A stretch of DNA of 64,000 nt. Origin: Verrucomicrobiaceae bacterium. GTDB lineage: Bacteria; Verrucomicrobiota; Verrucomicrobiia; Verrucomicrobiales; Verrucomicrobiaceae. A program made the position numbers and the translations under genes. Under the pieces are notes generated by a model that searched no databases, was not told the origin of the DNA, and was given only the letters and a program-made list of their open reading frames with translations. Below are positions 52,393 through 61,140 of the stretch, piece after piece; within the stretch, counting starts at the first letter, position 1, and each line of letters opens with the position of its first letter. The stretch is from contig JADJPM010000001.1 in NCBI GenBank assembly GCA_016713245.1, positions 744,001 through 808,000 on the forward strand, given 5' to 3'.

Positions 52393-53193
52393 TCATTTCT
52401 TGCCCAAAGCCTCGATGAAGGTCTCTTCGAGGCGTTTGACGAACTGCTGGGCGGTTTCATCGGCATCGCAGGCGAGGGGTTCGCCAACGGAGATGCGCAC
52501 ATGGACGCAGGCGTCCTGCATCCGCCATGGGGGGCAGCCCTTGCACAGGAAATCGCTATCTGTCTCAATGAACAGCGGCCACACCGGAGCGCCGGACTGC
52601 GCGGCCATGATGCCGATGCCACCTTGGAAAGGGTTCACGAGGCCTTCCTTCTTTCGCGTGCGGGTGCCCTCGGGGAAGACGAGCAGGCGGTCTCCCTGTC
52701 GCAGGGCGTCGATGGATCGCTGGAGCATCCGGTGGACGGGTTTATTCGGGATGAATCCCGCCAGGGTGGCTCCGCCGATGAGCATGGGATTCTGCATGAG
52801 GGAGGCCTTTAAAATGCAGCGCAGGCCGTGGATGCGTGAGATGATGCAGACGACGTCCCACATCGCGGGGTGGTTCGGGGCCAGGATGAGGCCGCCGGTG
52901 GCATGCTGGAGCTTTTCGAGGCCGTGGTGCTCCACCTTCAGCACGTTGAGGAGGCGCAGCAGGAGCAAATACAGGCGAAATGCCCGTTGCAGCAGCCACT
53001 GGCCGAGGGCTTGGGACTTCGTTCGCGGCAGCAGAGGGGCGCAGACCAGGCCCACGAGCACGAACAGCAGGCCGCCGATCATCCAGTAGGTCAGGCTCAT
53101 CGCGATCGTGAAAAGCTTTCTCGGCCCATGCCTCCAGCGCCAGGTGCTCTCGCCGCCAGCGCCTCCTTGATCGTTGCTCCCGCTCTCGTTCAT
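52393..53193 (-). CDS. PlsC-type 1-acylglycerol-3-phosphate acyltransferase
   Basis: A 266-residue membrane protein. A hydrophobic helix near residues 28-50 (MSLTYWMIGGLLFVLVGLVC) precedes the acyltransferase domain. The motifs are NHPAMWD (the HX4D catalytic pair) and FPEGTRTRK (glycerol-phosphate binding), in the usual spacing. It should add the second acyl chain to lysophosphatidic acid, or a related acceptor, at the inner membrane. Its start at 53193 is 16 nt from the start of the divergent FabZ-like gene, which suggests linked regulation in lipid synthesis. Confidence 0.88.
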   Translation of the reverse strand: MNESGSNDQGGAGGESTWRWRHGPRKLFTIAMSLTYWMIGGLLFVLVGLVCAPLLPRTKSQALGQWLLQRAFRLYLLLLRLLNVLKVEHHGLEKLQHATGGLILAPNHPAMWDVVCIISRIHGLRCILKASLMQNPMLIGGATLAGFIPNKPVHRMLQRSIDALRQGDRLLVFPEGTRTRKKEGLVNPFQGGIGIMAAQSGAPVWPLFIETDSDFLCKGCPPWRMQDACVHVRISVGEPLACDADETAQQFVKRLEETFIEALGKK

Positions 53194-53209
53194 GTTTATG
53201 AGAGCATCT

Positions 53210-53650
53210 ATGGCATCTGAGCCCGACCTTTTCCAAGCCCTTTCCTCTCTCCCGCACGGTCCTGAGTTTCGTTTCATCGACGAGTTGACGGAATTGGAGC
53301 CCGGCATCGCAGGAAAGGCGCGGTGGACGCTCAAAGGAGGTGAGGAATTTCTCCGCGGCCACTTTCCGAATGCCCCGCTGATGCCCGGCGTGCTCATGAT
53401 CGAGGCGCTGGCGCAGCTCGGCGGCATTTTGGTGCAAACAAGGCCCGGCATCGCGCCGCTGAAAAACCTGCGCCTTACCGCCGTGCGCCAGATCAAGGTG
53501 CTGGGCAGCATCACGCCCGGCCAGAGCCTGCACCTCATTGCGAAGCTGGATGCCGTCATGGGTACACTCGGTCAGGTGACCGGCGAAATCCGCGATGACA
53601 CGGGGAATCTGCTGCTCACCGGTGCGGTGACGCTGGCCGGGGAGCTTTGA
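53210..53650 (+). CDS. FabZ-like 3-hydroxyacyl-ACP dehydratase
   Basis: A 146-residue hot-dog-fold protein. The signature GHFPNAPLMPGVLMIEALAQLGG contains the catalytic His51 and Glu65 of FabZ. It would dehydrate 3-hydroxyacyl-ACP in fatty acid synthesis, in the cytoplasm. The start MASEPDLF at 53210 is preferred over an in-frame ATG about 18 nt upstream, because it gives the normal N-terminal length. A dedicated paralogue beside an acyltransferase may serve a special lipid rather than bulk synthesis (inference). Confidence 0.9.
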   Translation: MASEPDLFQALSSLPHGPEFRFIDELTELEPGIAGKARWTLKGGEEFLRGHFPNAPLMPGVLMIEALAQLGGILVQTRPGIAPLKNLRLTAVRQIKVLGSITPGQSLHLIAKLDAVMGTLGQVTGEIRDDTGNLLLTGAVTLAGEL

Positions 53651-53702
53651 GCAGGCTTTTTGCTGGCCTTGCGAGCTGATTTCCCCTTATCCTGTCGGGT
53701 TC

Positions 53703-54052
53703 ATGGAAAACAGCGCCCTTCCTCCTCCCATCGCCTCCCAGGATGACAAAACTCTCGGGATGGTGATGCACATCCTCTGCCTCGTGGGCTTCCCCATCAT
53801 CGGCCCGTTGATCATCTGGCTGATGAAAAAGATCAAAGCCCCTACCTGGACGCGCAGGGACGCGAGCTGCTGAACTTTCAAATCTCTTACTTCATCTATG
53901 CGATGATCTCAGTCGTGCTGATCGCCGTTCTCATTGGGATTGTGCTCATCTTCGCTGTCGGCATCGCCTCGCTCGTGTTCACGATCATCGGCCTCGTGAA
54001 AGCGGCGGATGGCAAGGTGTATCGCTTTCCGCTCTGCATCCGCATGCTGTGA
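53703..54052 (+). pseudogene. DUF4870-type membrane protein gene with a -1 frameshift
   Basis: Frame 1 from ATG 53703 encodes MENSALPPPIASQDDKTLGM and the first membrane helix up to IIWLMKK, then runs into TGA at 53871. A shift of -1 at AAAAAG (53826-53831) restores DQSPYLDAQGRELLNFQIS and the rest of a DUF4870 protein, with two more helices and LVKAADGKVYRFPLCIR, to TGA 54050-54052. The join reads like typical DUF4870 sequence (KKDQSP-x-x-DAQG), so one A appears to be missing. It is either a true mutation, a sequencing error in the A-run, or programmed frameshifting. Confidence 0.8.
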
Positions 54053-54079
54053 ATTGGCCCCAAGCCCGATCTCTCGTCG

Positions 54080-55516
54080 ATGAATCGTCTTTTTCTCCCC
54101 CTTCTCTGCCTCCTCGCTCCATGCGCCACGCTCCAAGCAGCGAAGCCGAATGTGCTCTTCATCGCCGTCGATGATCTGAACGATTGGATCGGCTGTCTCG
54201 GCGGGCATCCCCAGACGAAGACGCCAAACTTGGATCGCCTCGCGGCGAGTGGGGTGTTGTTTCGCAATGCCTGCACAGCCGCCGCGTCCTGCAATCCATC
54301 ACGCACCGCCGTGTTCAGCGGGCTGCCACCGCATCGCTCGGGGCTTTACTCGAACCTGCAAAAGATGCGTGAGGTGCTGCCGGAGGCGGAGCTACTGCCG
54401 CGCTACTTTTCGCGGCATGGCTACTGGAGCGCAGGCTCGGGGAAGATGCTGCATTACGTCATCGATCCGCCGAGTTGGGATGCCTATTTCCCGGATAAGG
54501 CGAAGGACGATCCGTTCCCGCCCACGTTTTACCCACCGAAGCGGCCGGTGAATCTGCCGCGTGCGGGCCCGTGGCAGTATGTGGAGACGGATTGGGCCGC
54601 GCTGGATGTCAGCGATGAGGAGTTTGGTGGCGATTGGAGCGTGACGAAGTGGATTGGCGAGCAGTTGCAGCGACAGCACGAGCAGCCCTTCTTCCTCGCC
54701 TGTGGCCTGTATCGACCGCATGAGCCGTGGTTTGTTCCGCAGAAGTATTTCGAGCCGTTTCCGCTCGAAAGCATCCAGCTCCCGCCCGGTTACAAAGCCG
54801 ACGACCTTGATGACGTCCCGCCCGTCGGCCAAAAACTCGGACGCAATCGCTACTTCGAGCACATTCAAAAGCATGGGCAGTGGAAGAAAGGCATTCAGGC
54901 CTACCTCGCGTCGATTCACTTTGCCGATGCCATGCTCGGTCGCGTGCTCGATGCGCTCGAAAGCAGCCCGCAGCGTGACAACACCATCGTCGTGCTCTGG
55001 AGTGATCACGGCTGGCACCTCGGGGAGAAGGAGCATTGGCAAAAATTCACCGGTTGGCGTGCCTGTGCCCGGGTGCCGCTGATGATTCGCGTGCCCAAAG
55101 GCGTGCCAGGTCTCGCCGCAGGCACTCAGGCTGGCAGTGTGTGTGATCGCCCCGTCAATCTCGTCGATCTGTTCACCACTTTGACGGAGCTTTGCGGCCT
55201 GCCTGAGAAAGACGGCCTCGAAAGTCGCAGCCTCGTTCCGCTTTTGGCGAATCCTTCCGCGGAGTGGCCTCACGCGGCCATCACTCATCTCGACAAGCCC
55301 GACAACTACGCCATCACGACCGAACGCTGGCGCTACATCCATTATCAAGGCGATGAGGAAGAGCTCTACGACATCGCGAGCGATCCTCACGAGTGGACGA
55401 ACCTCGCGGCGAAGCCCGATCACGCGGCCAAGCTCGCCGAGATGCGGACGCTGGCACCGAAGGAGATGAAGCCGCTGGTTTCGCCGAGAGAACAAGCAGG
55501 AGCAGGGAAGAAATAG
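54080..55516 (+). CDS. Secreted sulfatase (iduronate-2-sulfatase-like)
   Basis: A 478-residue protein with signal MNRLFLPLLCLLAPCATLQA. The formylglycine site CNPSR starts at Cys71. Metal binding is in IAVDDLNDWIGCLGGHPQ. The second half has IVVLWSDHGWHLGEKEHWQKF, the Asp-His pair seen in iduronate-2-sulfatase-like S1 enzymes, and RWRYIHYQGDEEELYDIASDP. It should release sulfate from uronic-acid-containing or other sulfated glycans. It opens a plus-strand run of five hydrolases that ends at 60722. Confidence 0.93.
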   Translation: MNRLFLPLLCLLAPCATLQAAKPNVLFIAVDDLNDWIGCLGGHPQTKTPNLDRLAASGVLFRNACTAAASCNPSRTAVFSGLPPHRSGLYSNLQKMREVLPEAELLPRYFSRHGYWSAGSGKMLHYVIDPPSWDAYFPDKAKDDPFPPTFYPPKRPVNLPRAGPWQYVETDWAALDVSDEEFGGDWSVTKWIGEQLQRQHEQPFFLACGLYRPHEPWFVPQKYFEPFPLESIQLPPGYKADDLDDVPPVGQKLGRNRYFEHIQKHGQWKKGIQAYLASIHFADAMLGRVLDALESSPQRDNTIVVLWSDHGWHLGEKEHWQKFTGWRACARVPLMIRVPKGVPGLAAGTQAGSVCDRPVNLVDLFTTLTELCGLPEKDGLESRSLVPLLANPSAEWPHAAITHLDKPDNYAITTERWRYIHYQGDEEELYDIASDPHEWTNLAAKPDHAAKLAEMRTLAPKEMKPLVSPREQAGAGKK

Positions 55517-55533
55517 GCGTTCAATCTGGTGCC

Positions 55534-57153
55534 ATGAAGTCCTTTCGCCTCTTTTTGATCACACTCACGTTCGCGTGTGAAGAGATGCCCACATTTGGCG
55601 CATCACCAGATGCCCCGCCGCCGCCGAATCCCGCCGTGGATGCGGGTGAAAAATGGCCTGCACGTCGAAAACAAATCGAGAAGGAATGGCTGAAGTTGCT
55701 GGGTCCGTTCCCAACCTCCAAACCGCCTCTTGATTTTCAAATCCTCAGCACCGAGACCGTGCCCGCCTCGCCGGATGATCCGAGTTACCCCACCCGTGCG
55801 GGCTCCATCACGCGCCACAAGATCAAGTTCCGCTCCGAGGCTGGTGCGGGTGGCGGCACGCTGTCTGACATTTGGATCTATGGCTGGCTGCTCGTGCCGA
55901 AGTCCGCATCCGAGGCTCACGAAAAAAACGGCGCGAAATGCCCCGCCGTCATCTGCCTGCACAGCACCACCTATGGCGCAGGTAAAAGCAGCGCAGCGGG
56001 CCTCGCGGGCCGTTTTGCTTCGGATTCAAAGATCGGCTTCGTGGGTCGGCCGGATCTCGTGGGCAAAGATTCACGCTACAACAACGGTATGCCTGATCCG
56101 AGTGATCCGCAGGCCCTGCACGACTACCACGCCAGTGGACGCGCATCCGGCATGCTGCTCGCCAAGCAGGGCTTTGTGACGCTGAGCATTGATCTCCTCG
56201 GCGATGGCGAACGCATCGAGCCAGGCCAGCGGCCCAACGATACGCGGCAGTTTTACAAGCAGCGCTACCCCGATCCGCTAGCCGATAGCGCTTGGTCCAT
56301 CATTGGCAAAGCCGTGTGGGATGTCATGCGCAGCGTGGATTGCCTTCAATCGCTGGCTTACATCAACCCAGAGGGGATCGGCTGCACTGGCTGGTCTTAT
56401 GGCGGCCACGTCACGCTTTTCGCCGCTGCATTGGATCAGCGCATCGCCGCCGCTGTGCCGAATGGCGGCGTGCTAGATTGGGATCGGCCGAAGTATCCTG
56501 AAGGCTACCAAGGAAAGCCCAAAGCGAACGCGTGGTGCCGCCAGCCCGCCACCATGGAGCCTTGGACAGCGAATGGTGCCGAAGCTCCCTCCAGCGGTGC
56601 CGAAAGCCTGCGGCGCTGGGGTTTCCTGCAAAACAGTGGCCCCGTACTCTACATCCCCAAATTCTATCCCTATACACTCCCGGAAAATCGTACGCTTCCG
56701 CTGCCGGTCGGTTTCGAGAGTCTCATGATGATGATCGCGCCACGCCCTCTGCTCATTCTTTCCAGCGAGATCGAGTTCCGCCAGCACGACATCCTGCCGA
56801 AGTGCATGGAGACGATGAAAGTCTATGCGCAGTGGCAGGACGTGAAAAATTCTGGCCTGCCAAGCCCTCTCGCGGCTCGCAGAATTCGTCGTGGCCATGC
56901 CGAGACACAGTCCTACTACACTCAAAACAACGGCTACAGCCCAAAGGGCATCGACTCCTATCTCAGCAGCCTGCGAGCGGGCGATTGCTTCAGTTGGTTC
57001 TCCTTTCCTGGCGGTCACAGCTATCCCTTTTCAGCGCAAATGGTCACCACCGGTTGGTTTAGCCGCTGGCTGGGACTCCACCCCGCAGCACCCGTGCCGC
57101 CTTCACCAAACATCCCTGCGGACAAAGCGCTGCACATTGGCCCGCTCCGATGA
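55534..57153 (+). CDS. Secreted alpha/beta hydrolase (acetyl-xylan-esterase/dienelactone-hydrolase type)
   Basis: A 539-residue protein starting at ATG 55534 (MKSFRLFLITLTFA), which begins a signal peptide 17 nt after the sulfatase stop. The nucleophile elbow GCTGWSYGGHV lies near residue 288, APRPLLILSSEIEFRQHD carries the acid region and FPGGHSYPF the catalytic His. The N-terminal region (WPARRKQIEKEWLKLLGPFP) is typical of large verrucomicrobial and planctomycetal esterases. It probably removes acetyl or other acyl groups from polysaccharide, together with the flanking sulfatases. Confidence 0.88.
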   Translation: MKSFRLFLITLTFACEEMPTFGASPDAPPPPNPAVDAGEKWPARRKQIEKEWLKLLGPFPTSKPPLDFQILSTETVPASPDDPSYPTRAGSITRHKIKFRSEAGAGGGTLSDIWIYGWLLVPKSASEAHEKNGAKCPAVICLHSTTYGAGKSSAAGLAGRFASDSKIGFVGRPDLVGKDSRYNNGMPDPSDPQALHDYHASGRASGMLLAKQGFVTLSIDLLGDGERIEPGQRPNDTRQFYKQRYPDPLADSAWSIIGKAVWDVMRSVDCLQSLAYINPEGIGCTGWSYGGHVTLFAAALDQRIAAAVPNGGVLDWDRPKYPEGYQGKPKANAWCRQPATMEPWTANGAEAPSSGAESLRRWGFLQNSGPVLYIPKFYPYTLPENRTLPLPVGFESLMMMIAPRPLLILSSEIEFRQHDILPKCMETMKVYAQWQDVKNSGLPSPLAARRIRRGHAETQSYYTQNNGYSPKGIDSYLSSLRAGDCFSWFSFPGGHSYPFSAQMVTTGWFSRWLGLHPAAPVPPSPNIPADKALHIGPLR

Positions 57154-57162
57154 TTTCCACTC

Positions 57163-58668
57163 ATGAGACAAATCACAAAGGTTCTCTGGCTCTTCGCCCC
57201 ATGCATGCTGCTCCACGCCGCACCGCCCAACATCGTCTTCATTCTCGCCGATGACCTCGGTTATGGCGATGTGCGTTGCTACAATGCTCAATCCAAGGTG
57301 CCCACGCCGAATTTGGATCGACTCGCTGGGCAGGGGATGCGCTTCACGGATGCGCACAGCCCCGCCACGGTATGCACGCCATCACGCTACAGTTTGATGA
57401 CCGGGCAGATGGCCTTTCGAGTGCCGAGCGGCGGCACGGTGTTTCAGGGCACGGGAGGTCCGTCGTTGATCGCACCAGGTAAGCTGACGCTTCCGGGCCT
57501 GTTAAAGAAGCAGGGCTACGCCACCGCAGCGGTCGGTAAATGGCACATTGGTCTCACCTTTCGCGATCAGGCGGGTGAAGCGATTCACTCGGGTGAACGC
57601 GCCGCCGTGCAGCGAATCGATTACTCGCGCCGCATCGAGGGCGGGCCGCTTGATCATGGCTTTGATCAGTTCTTCGGCACCGCCTGCTGTCCCACCACCG
57701 AGTGGCTCTACGCCTTCATCGACGGCGATCACATCCCCGTGCCGCCCACCGGTCCCATCGACAAATCGAAGCTCCCGAAGCATCCGTATGCCAACGATTG
57801 CCGTGCCGGATTCATCGCGCCGGACTTTCCGATGGAGGAGGTGGACCTCGTGTTCTTGAAGAAGAGCCGCGAGTTCATCCAGCAGCATGCGGGCAAGCCA
57901 TTCTTCCTCTACCATGCCACGCAGGCGGTGCATTTGCCGTCCTTTGCCGCGCCGGCGTTCAAAGGCAAAACGCAGGCCGGACCGCATGGCGACTTCATCG
58001 CCGAGTTCGACCACATCGTGGGCGAGCTGATGGCCACGCTGGAGAAAGCCGGTGTCGCGGAGAACACGCTCATCATCGTCAGCAGCGATAACGGCCCCGA
58101 GGTGGCGAGTGCCGTCCACATGCGAGCGGATCATGCGCACGATGGCGCGAAGCCGTGGCGTGGCATCAAACGTGACGCCTGGGAGGGCGGACATCGCGTG
58201 CCTTTCATCGTGCGCTGGCCTGCAAAGGTGAAGCCCGGCACCACCAGCGATCAAACCCTCTGCCTCACCGACATCATGGCCACGGTGGCGGCCATCACGG
58301 GGGCTGAGTTGCCTCACGAATCAGCGGAGGACAGCTTCAATCTGCTGCCCGTGCTCGAAGGCAAGGCCGCCGCACCGATTCGACCTTACCTGATCACCCA
58401 GGCTTTCGGTGGTGCCCGCATGCTTTCGATTCGGCGTGGTGCCTGGAAGTATCTCGACCATCGCGGTTCCGGCGGAAACAGCTACGACAAGGGAGATCTC
58501 CAGCGCTTCGCTTTGCCCGAAGCTTCGCCTGAGGCCCCCGGACAGTTGTACAACCTCGAAAACGATCCGGGAGAGACCACCAACCTCTATTCCGAGAAGC
58601 CGGAAATCGTGAAGGAACTCAAAGCTCTGCTCGAACAATCCAAAACCACCGGACGCAGCCGCCTGTGA
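57163..58668 (+). CDS. Secreted sulfatase (arylsulfatase family, S1)
   Basis: A 501-residue protein with signal MRQITKVLWLFAPCMLLHA. CTPSR starts at Cys71, the residue converted to formylglycine. FILADDLGYGDVRCYN binds metal, VGKWHIGL is the second sulfatase signature, and IIVSSDNGPEVASAVH gives the Asp-Asn pair. It lies 9 nt after the esterase stop and overlaps the next gene by 4 nt (GTGA), so it is in the middle of an operon. Substrate not predictable from sequence alone. Confidence 0.94.
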   Translation: MRQITKVLWLFAPCMLLHAAPPNIVFILADDLGYGDVRCYNAQSKVPTPNLDRLAGQGMRFTDAHSPATVCTPSRYSLMTGQMAFRVPSGGTVFQGTGGPSLIAPGKLTLPGLLKKQGYATAAVGKWHIGLTFRDQAGEAIHSGERAAVQRIDYSRRIEGGPLDHGFDQFFGTACCPTTEWLYAFIDGDHIPVPPTGPIDKSKLPKHPYANDCRAGFIAPDFPMEEVDLVFLKKSREFIQQHAGKPFFLYHATQAVHLPSFAAPAFKGKTQAGPHGDFIAEFDHIVGELMATLEKAGVAENTLIIVSSDNGPEVASAVHMRADHAHDGAKPWRGIKRDAWEGGHRVPFIVRWPAKVKPGTTSDQTLCLTDIMATVAAITGAELPHESAEDSFNLLPVLEGKAAAPIRPYLITQAFGGARMLSIRRGAWKYLDHRGSGGNSYDKGDLQRFALPEASPEAPGQLYNLENDPGETTNLYSEKPEIVKELKALLEQSKTTGRSRL

Positions 58669-59837
58669 AATTCACCTTATTCCTCTTTCTCTTCCTCGCT
58701 TTCCAGCTTCACGCGAAGCCTCTGCAAGTTTTCATCCTTGCCGGGCAATCGAATATGCAGGGGTATGCGAAGATCAGCACCATGGAGCACATCGGCATGG
58801 ATGCGGCCACGAAACCGATGCTGGAAGCCATGCTCGGCGCTGATGGAAAGCCGAAGGTGTGTGAGCGTGTGTGGATTTCATCGCTCGGCAGCTCGGACGC
58901 CGTGCAGACAGGCAAGCTCACCGCTGGCTTTGGCGCCACCGCAGAGAAGATCGGCCCGGAGTTCACCTTTGGCATCTACATGGAGAAGCTCACGGAGGCG
59001 CCCATTCTGCTCATCAAGACGGCTTGGGGAGGAAAGAGCCTCCACACCGATTTTCGTCCACCGAGTGCCGGACCGTATGTCTTCCATGAGACGCAGCTCG
59101 CGCAGCTTCAGAAGCAGGGAAAAGACATCGAGAAGATCAAAGCGGACAAAGTGACCGAAACGGGCGCTTTTTATCGTCAAATGATTCAGCACGTGAAAAC
59201 CGTGCTCGGTGATTTGAAGCAGGTCGTTCCGACCTACCATGCCGCTGAAGGCTACGAGCTGGCTGGCTTTGCGTGGTTCCAAGGCTGGAACGACATGGTG
59301 GACAGCGGAACCTATCCGAATCGCGACAAGCCGGGCGGCTACGATGCCTACAGCGAGGTTTTGGCGCACTTCATCCGCGATGTGCGCAAAGACCTGAACA
59401 CGCCCAAGCTGCCCTTCGTCATTGGCGTGCTTGGTGTCGGAGGCCCCACTGCCGAGTATTTGCCCGAGCAGAAGCGCTATCAGGCCACGCACGACCACTT
59501 TCGTGCGGCGATGGCCGCTCCGGCTGAGATGCCGGAGTTTCAAGGCAACGTCATCGCCATTCGCACCGAGACGTATTGGGATCGCGAGCTGACACTCGCT
59601 CGCGCCAAGGAGAACGAGGTCAAAGAGAAGGCCAAAGCACAAAAACTAAAGCCTGCGGAAGAGAAAGCCCTCGTCGAAAAGCTGCGGCTTGAAACGCTGA
59701 GCGAGCGTGAACGCCTCGTTTTAGAAAAAGGCGTTTCGAACCTCGAATTTCACTACCTCGGCTCCGCGAAGATACTCGGTGGCATTGGCAAAGGCTTGGC
59801 GGAAGCGATGGTGGAGTTGAGGAAATCAAGACCTTGA
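58665..59837 (+). CDS. SASA-domain carbohydrate esterase (sialate O-acetylesterase-like)
   Basis: A 390-residue protein starting with GTG at 58665, which overlaps the sulfatase stop. Signal MKFTLFLFLFLAFQLHA is followed by the block VFILAGQSNMQGYAKI, with the catalytic Ser29 in GQSNM. LIKTAWGGKSLHTDFRPPS is the Gly-rich second block, and AGFAWFQGWND the third. A charged helical insert (AKAQKLKPAEEKALVEKLRL) precedes the final His-containing strand EFHYLGSAKI. The family removes acetyl groups from sialic acid or xylan. Confidence 0.92.
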   Translation: MKFTLFLFLFLAFQLHAKPLQVFILAGQSNMQGYAKISTMEHIGMDAATKPMLEAMLGADGKPKVCERVWISSLGSSDAVQTGKLTAGFGATAEKIGPEFTFGIYMEKLTEAPILLIKTAWGGKSLHTDFRPPSAGPYVFHETQLAQLQKQGKDIEKIKADKVTETGAFYRQMIQHVKTVLGDLKQVVPTYHAAEGYELAGFAWFQGWNDMVDSGTYPNRDKPGGYDAYSEVLAHFIRDVRKDLNTPKLPFVIGVLGVGGPTAEYLPEQKRYQATHDHFRAAMAAPAEMPEFQGNVIAIRTETYWDRELTLARAKENEVKEKAKAQKLKPAEEKALVEKLRLETLSERERLVLEKGVSNLEFHYLGSAKILGGIGKGLAEAMVELRKSRP

Positions 59838-59879
59838 TGAGACGGAGGTCTGCGCCATCTAGAGTAACAGAACTCTGTC

Positions 59880-60722
59880 ATGAATCCGAACCGCCGCCGC
59901 TGGCTTCTCTCCGCTTTCTTCGCCTTGCTCGCACAAGGTTTATCCAGTGCTGCGAGCGAGACACCGCCGGTCCGCATCCTGTTTCTCGGCAATAGCCTCA
60001 CCTACTACAACATCCTTCCAGAGGTTACGCGTGATGTGCTGGCACGTTCCGGGGTGCTCAGTCCGATCATCGATTCGTATGCCCAGCCGGGTTACTACCT
60101 CGGGGATCATATCAAGGACGTGAGTGCGACCGCTCGTCTAAAGCGCGGGGCACCGGACGGCAATCCCTGGGATGTGCTGGTGCTTCAGGAGCAGAGCATG
60201 CTGCATGCTGAACTGTGTCTGAACGCCATGTACACCCTTCAGGCGGTGGGGCCGGTGCGGGAGTTTCTCGAAAGAGCCAGGGAGGCCAATCCTGATTGCC
60301 TCGTGGTGCTTATGCAGGTGTGGTCACGGCATCAGAGGAGGTGGGATGCCAAGGATGAGCATGCCGTGATCACCGGTTCGAGTGCGGCGGAGGCCACGGT
60401 GAACATCCATCGTGGCACGGTGACCACGCTGAAGGAGGCCAAGAAGCATGAGGGAGCCGTGCGGATACTCATCAGCCCTGTGGGTGATTTTTGGCAACTG
60501 GCGCGTGAGAAGTATCCGAAGATGCCACTGTATGAGGAAGACGATCATCACCCCGCGCGGCTTGGAACGTCGCTCAGCGCCCTCGTGCTGGCGGGCACCA
60601 TTGGCGGACGGCAGGCCATCGAGAAGACCACCTGCCCTGAGGGCGTGCCGGAGGCCGATTTTCAAAAGCTCCAAAAGCTCGTGCTCGACCACCCGGAAGT
60701 TTTCAAGCAGGCAGGCGAGTGA
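59880..60722 (+). CDS. Secreted SGNH-type hydrolase
   Basis: A 280-residue protein. The N-terminus MNPNRRRWLLSAFFALLAQG is an export signal. RILFLGNSLTYYN contains the nucleophile Ser39 of block I (GNSLT, common in SGNH/DUF4886-like esterases), VLVLQEQSM follows, and EEDDHHPARLGTSLSALVLAG carries the Asp-x-x-His pair near the end. It probably deacylates a carbohydrate. It follows the SASA-type gene by 42 nt and ends the plus-strand hydrolase run, converging on sufE. Confidence 0.85.
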   Translation: MNPNRRRWLLSAFFALLAQGLSSAASETPPVRILFLGNSLTYYNILPEVTRDVLARSGVLSPIIDSYAQPGYYLGDHIKDVSATARLKRGAPDGNPWDVLVLQEQSMLHAELCLNAMYTLQAVGPVREFLERAREANPDCLVVLMQVWSRHQRRWDAKDEHAVITGSSAAEATVNIHRGTVTTLKEAKKHEGAVRILISPVGDFWQLAREKYPKMPLYEEDDHHPARLGTSLSALVLAGTIGGRQAIEKTTCPEGVPEADFQKLQKLVLDHPEVFKQAGE

Positions 60723-60732
60723 TCGCCACGGT

Positions 60733-61140
60733 TCACACCCAGCTCGCGGCCTTCTCGCGAATCATGCGCCGCACATTGGCGAGGCCGTTGAGACGAGTGG
60801 GGGTGAGCATTTTGGAGAAGTGGCATTGCTGCCAGATATCAGGCTCCACTTCGATGACCTCAGCGGGCGTGGCCTCGCTGTAAAGATCACACAGGACAGC
60901 GGCAAGGGCTTTGACCATGGGTGATTCTGCTTCGCAATCGAAGCGCGTGAGGCCATCGCGAAGCTCGCCATGCAGCCAAACGCGGGAGACGCAGCCAGGG
61001 ACGAGATGGGCTTCAAGTTGCTGCGCGGGATCGAGGCGCATGCGGGAGGCGTAGCTGGTGAGGGCGGAGAGCCGCTCCTGCACGTCGGGGATCAAGTTGA
61101 GATCCTCGATGAGCTGGCGCTGTTTTTCCGCGAGGCTCAT
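60733..61140 (-). CDS. sufE: SufE-family cysteine desulfuration protein
   Basis: A 135-residue protein of normal SufE length. The active Cys50 is in HLVPGCVSRVWL, the persulfide-accepting loop. The N-terminal helix EDLNLIPDVQERLSALTSYA and the C-terminal FSKMLTPTRLNGLANV match the family. SufE takes sulfur from the SufS cysteine desulfurase for Fe-S cluster assembly. Its ATG overlaps the stop of the upstream kinase-like gene (ATGA). No sufS is nearby, which is unusual for sufE. Confidence 0.92.
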   Translation of the reverse strand: MSLAEKQRQLIEDLNLIPDVQERLSALTSYASRMRLDPAQQLEAHLVPGCVSRVWLHGELRDGLTRFDCEAESPMVKALAAVLCDLYSEATPAEVIEVEPDIWQQCHFSKMLTPTRLNGLANVRRMIREKAASWV

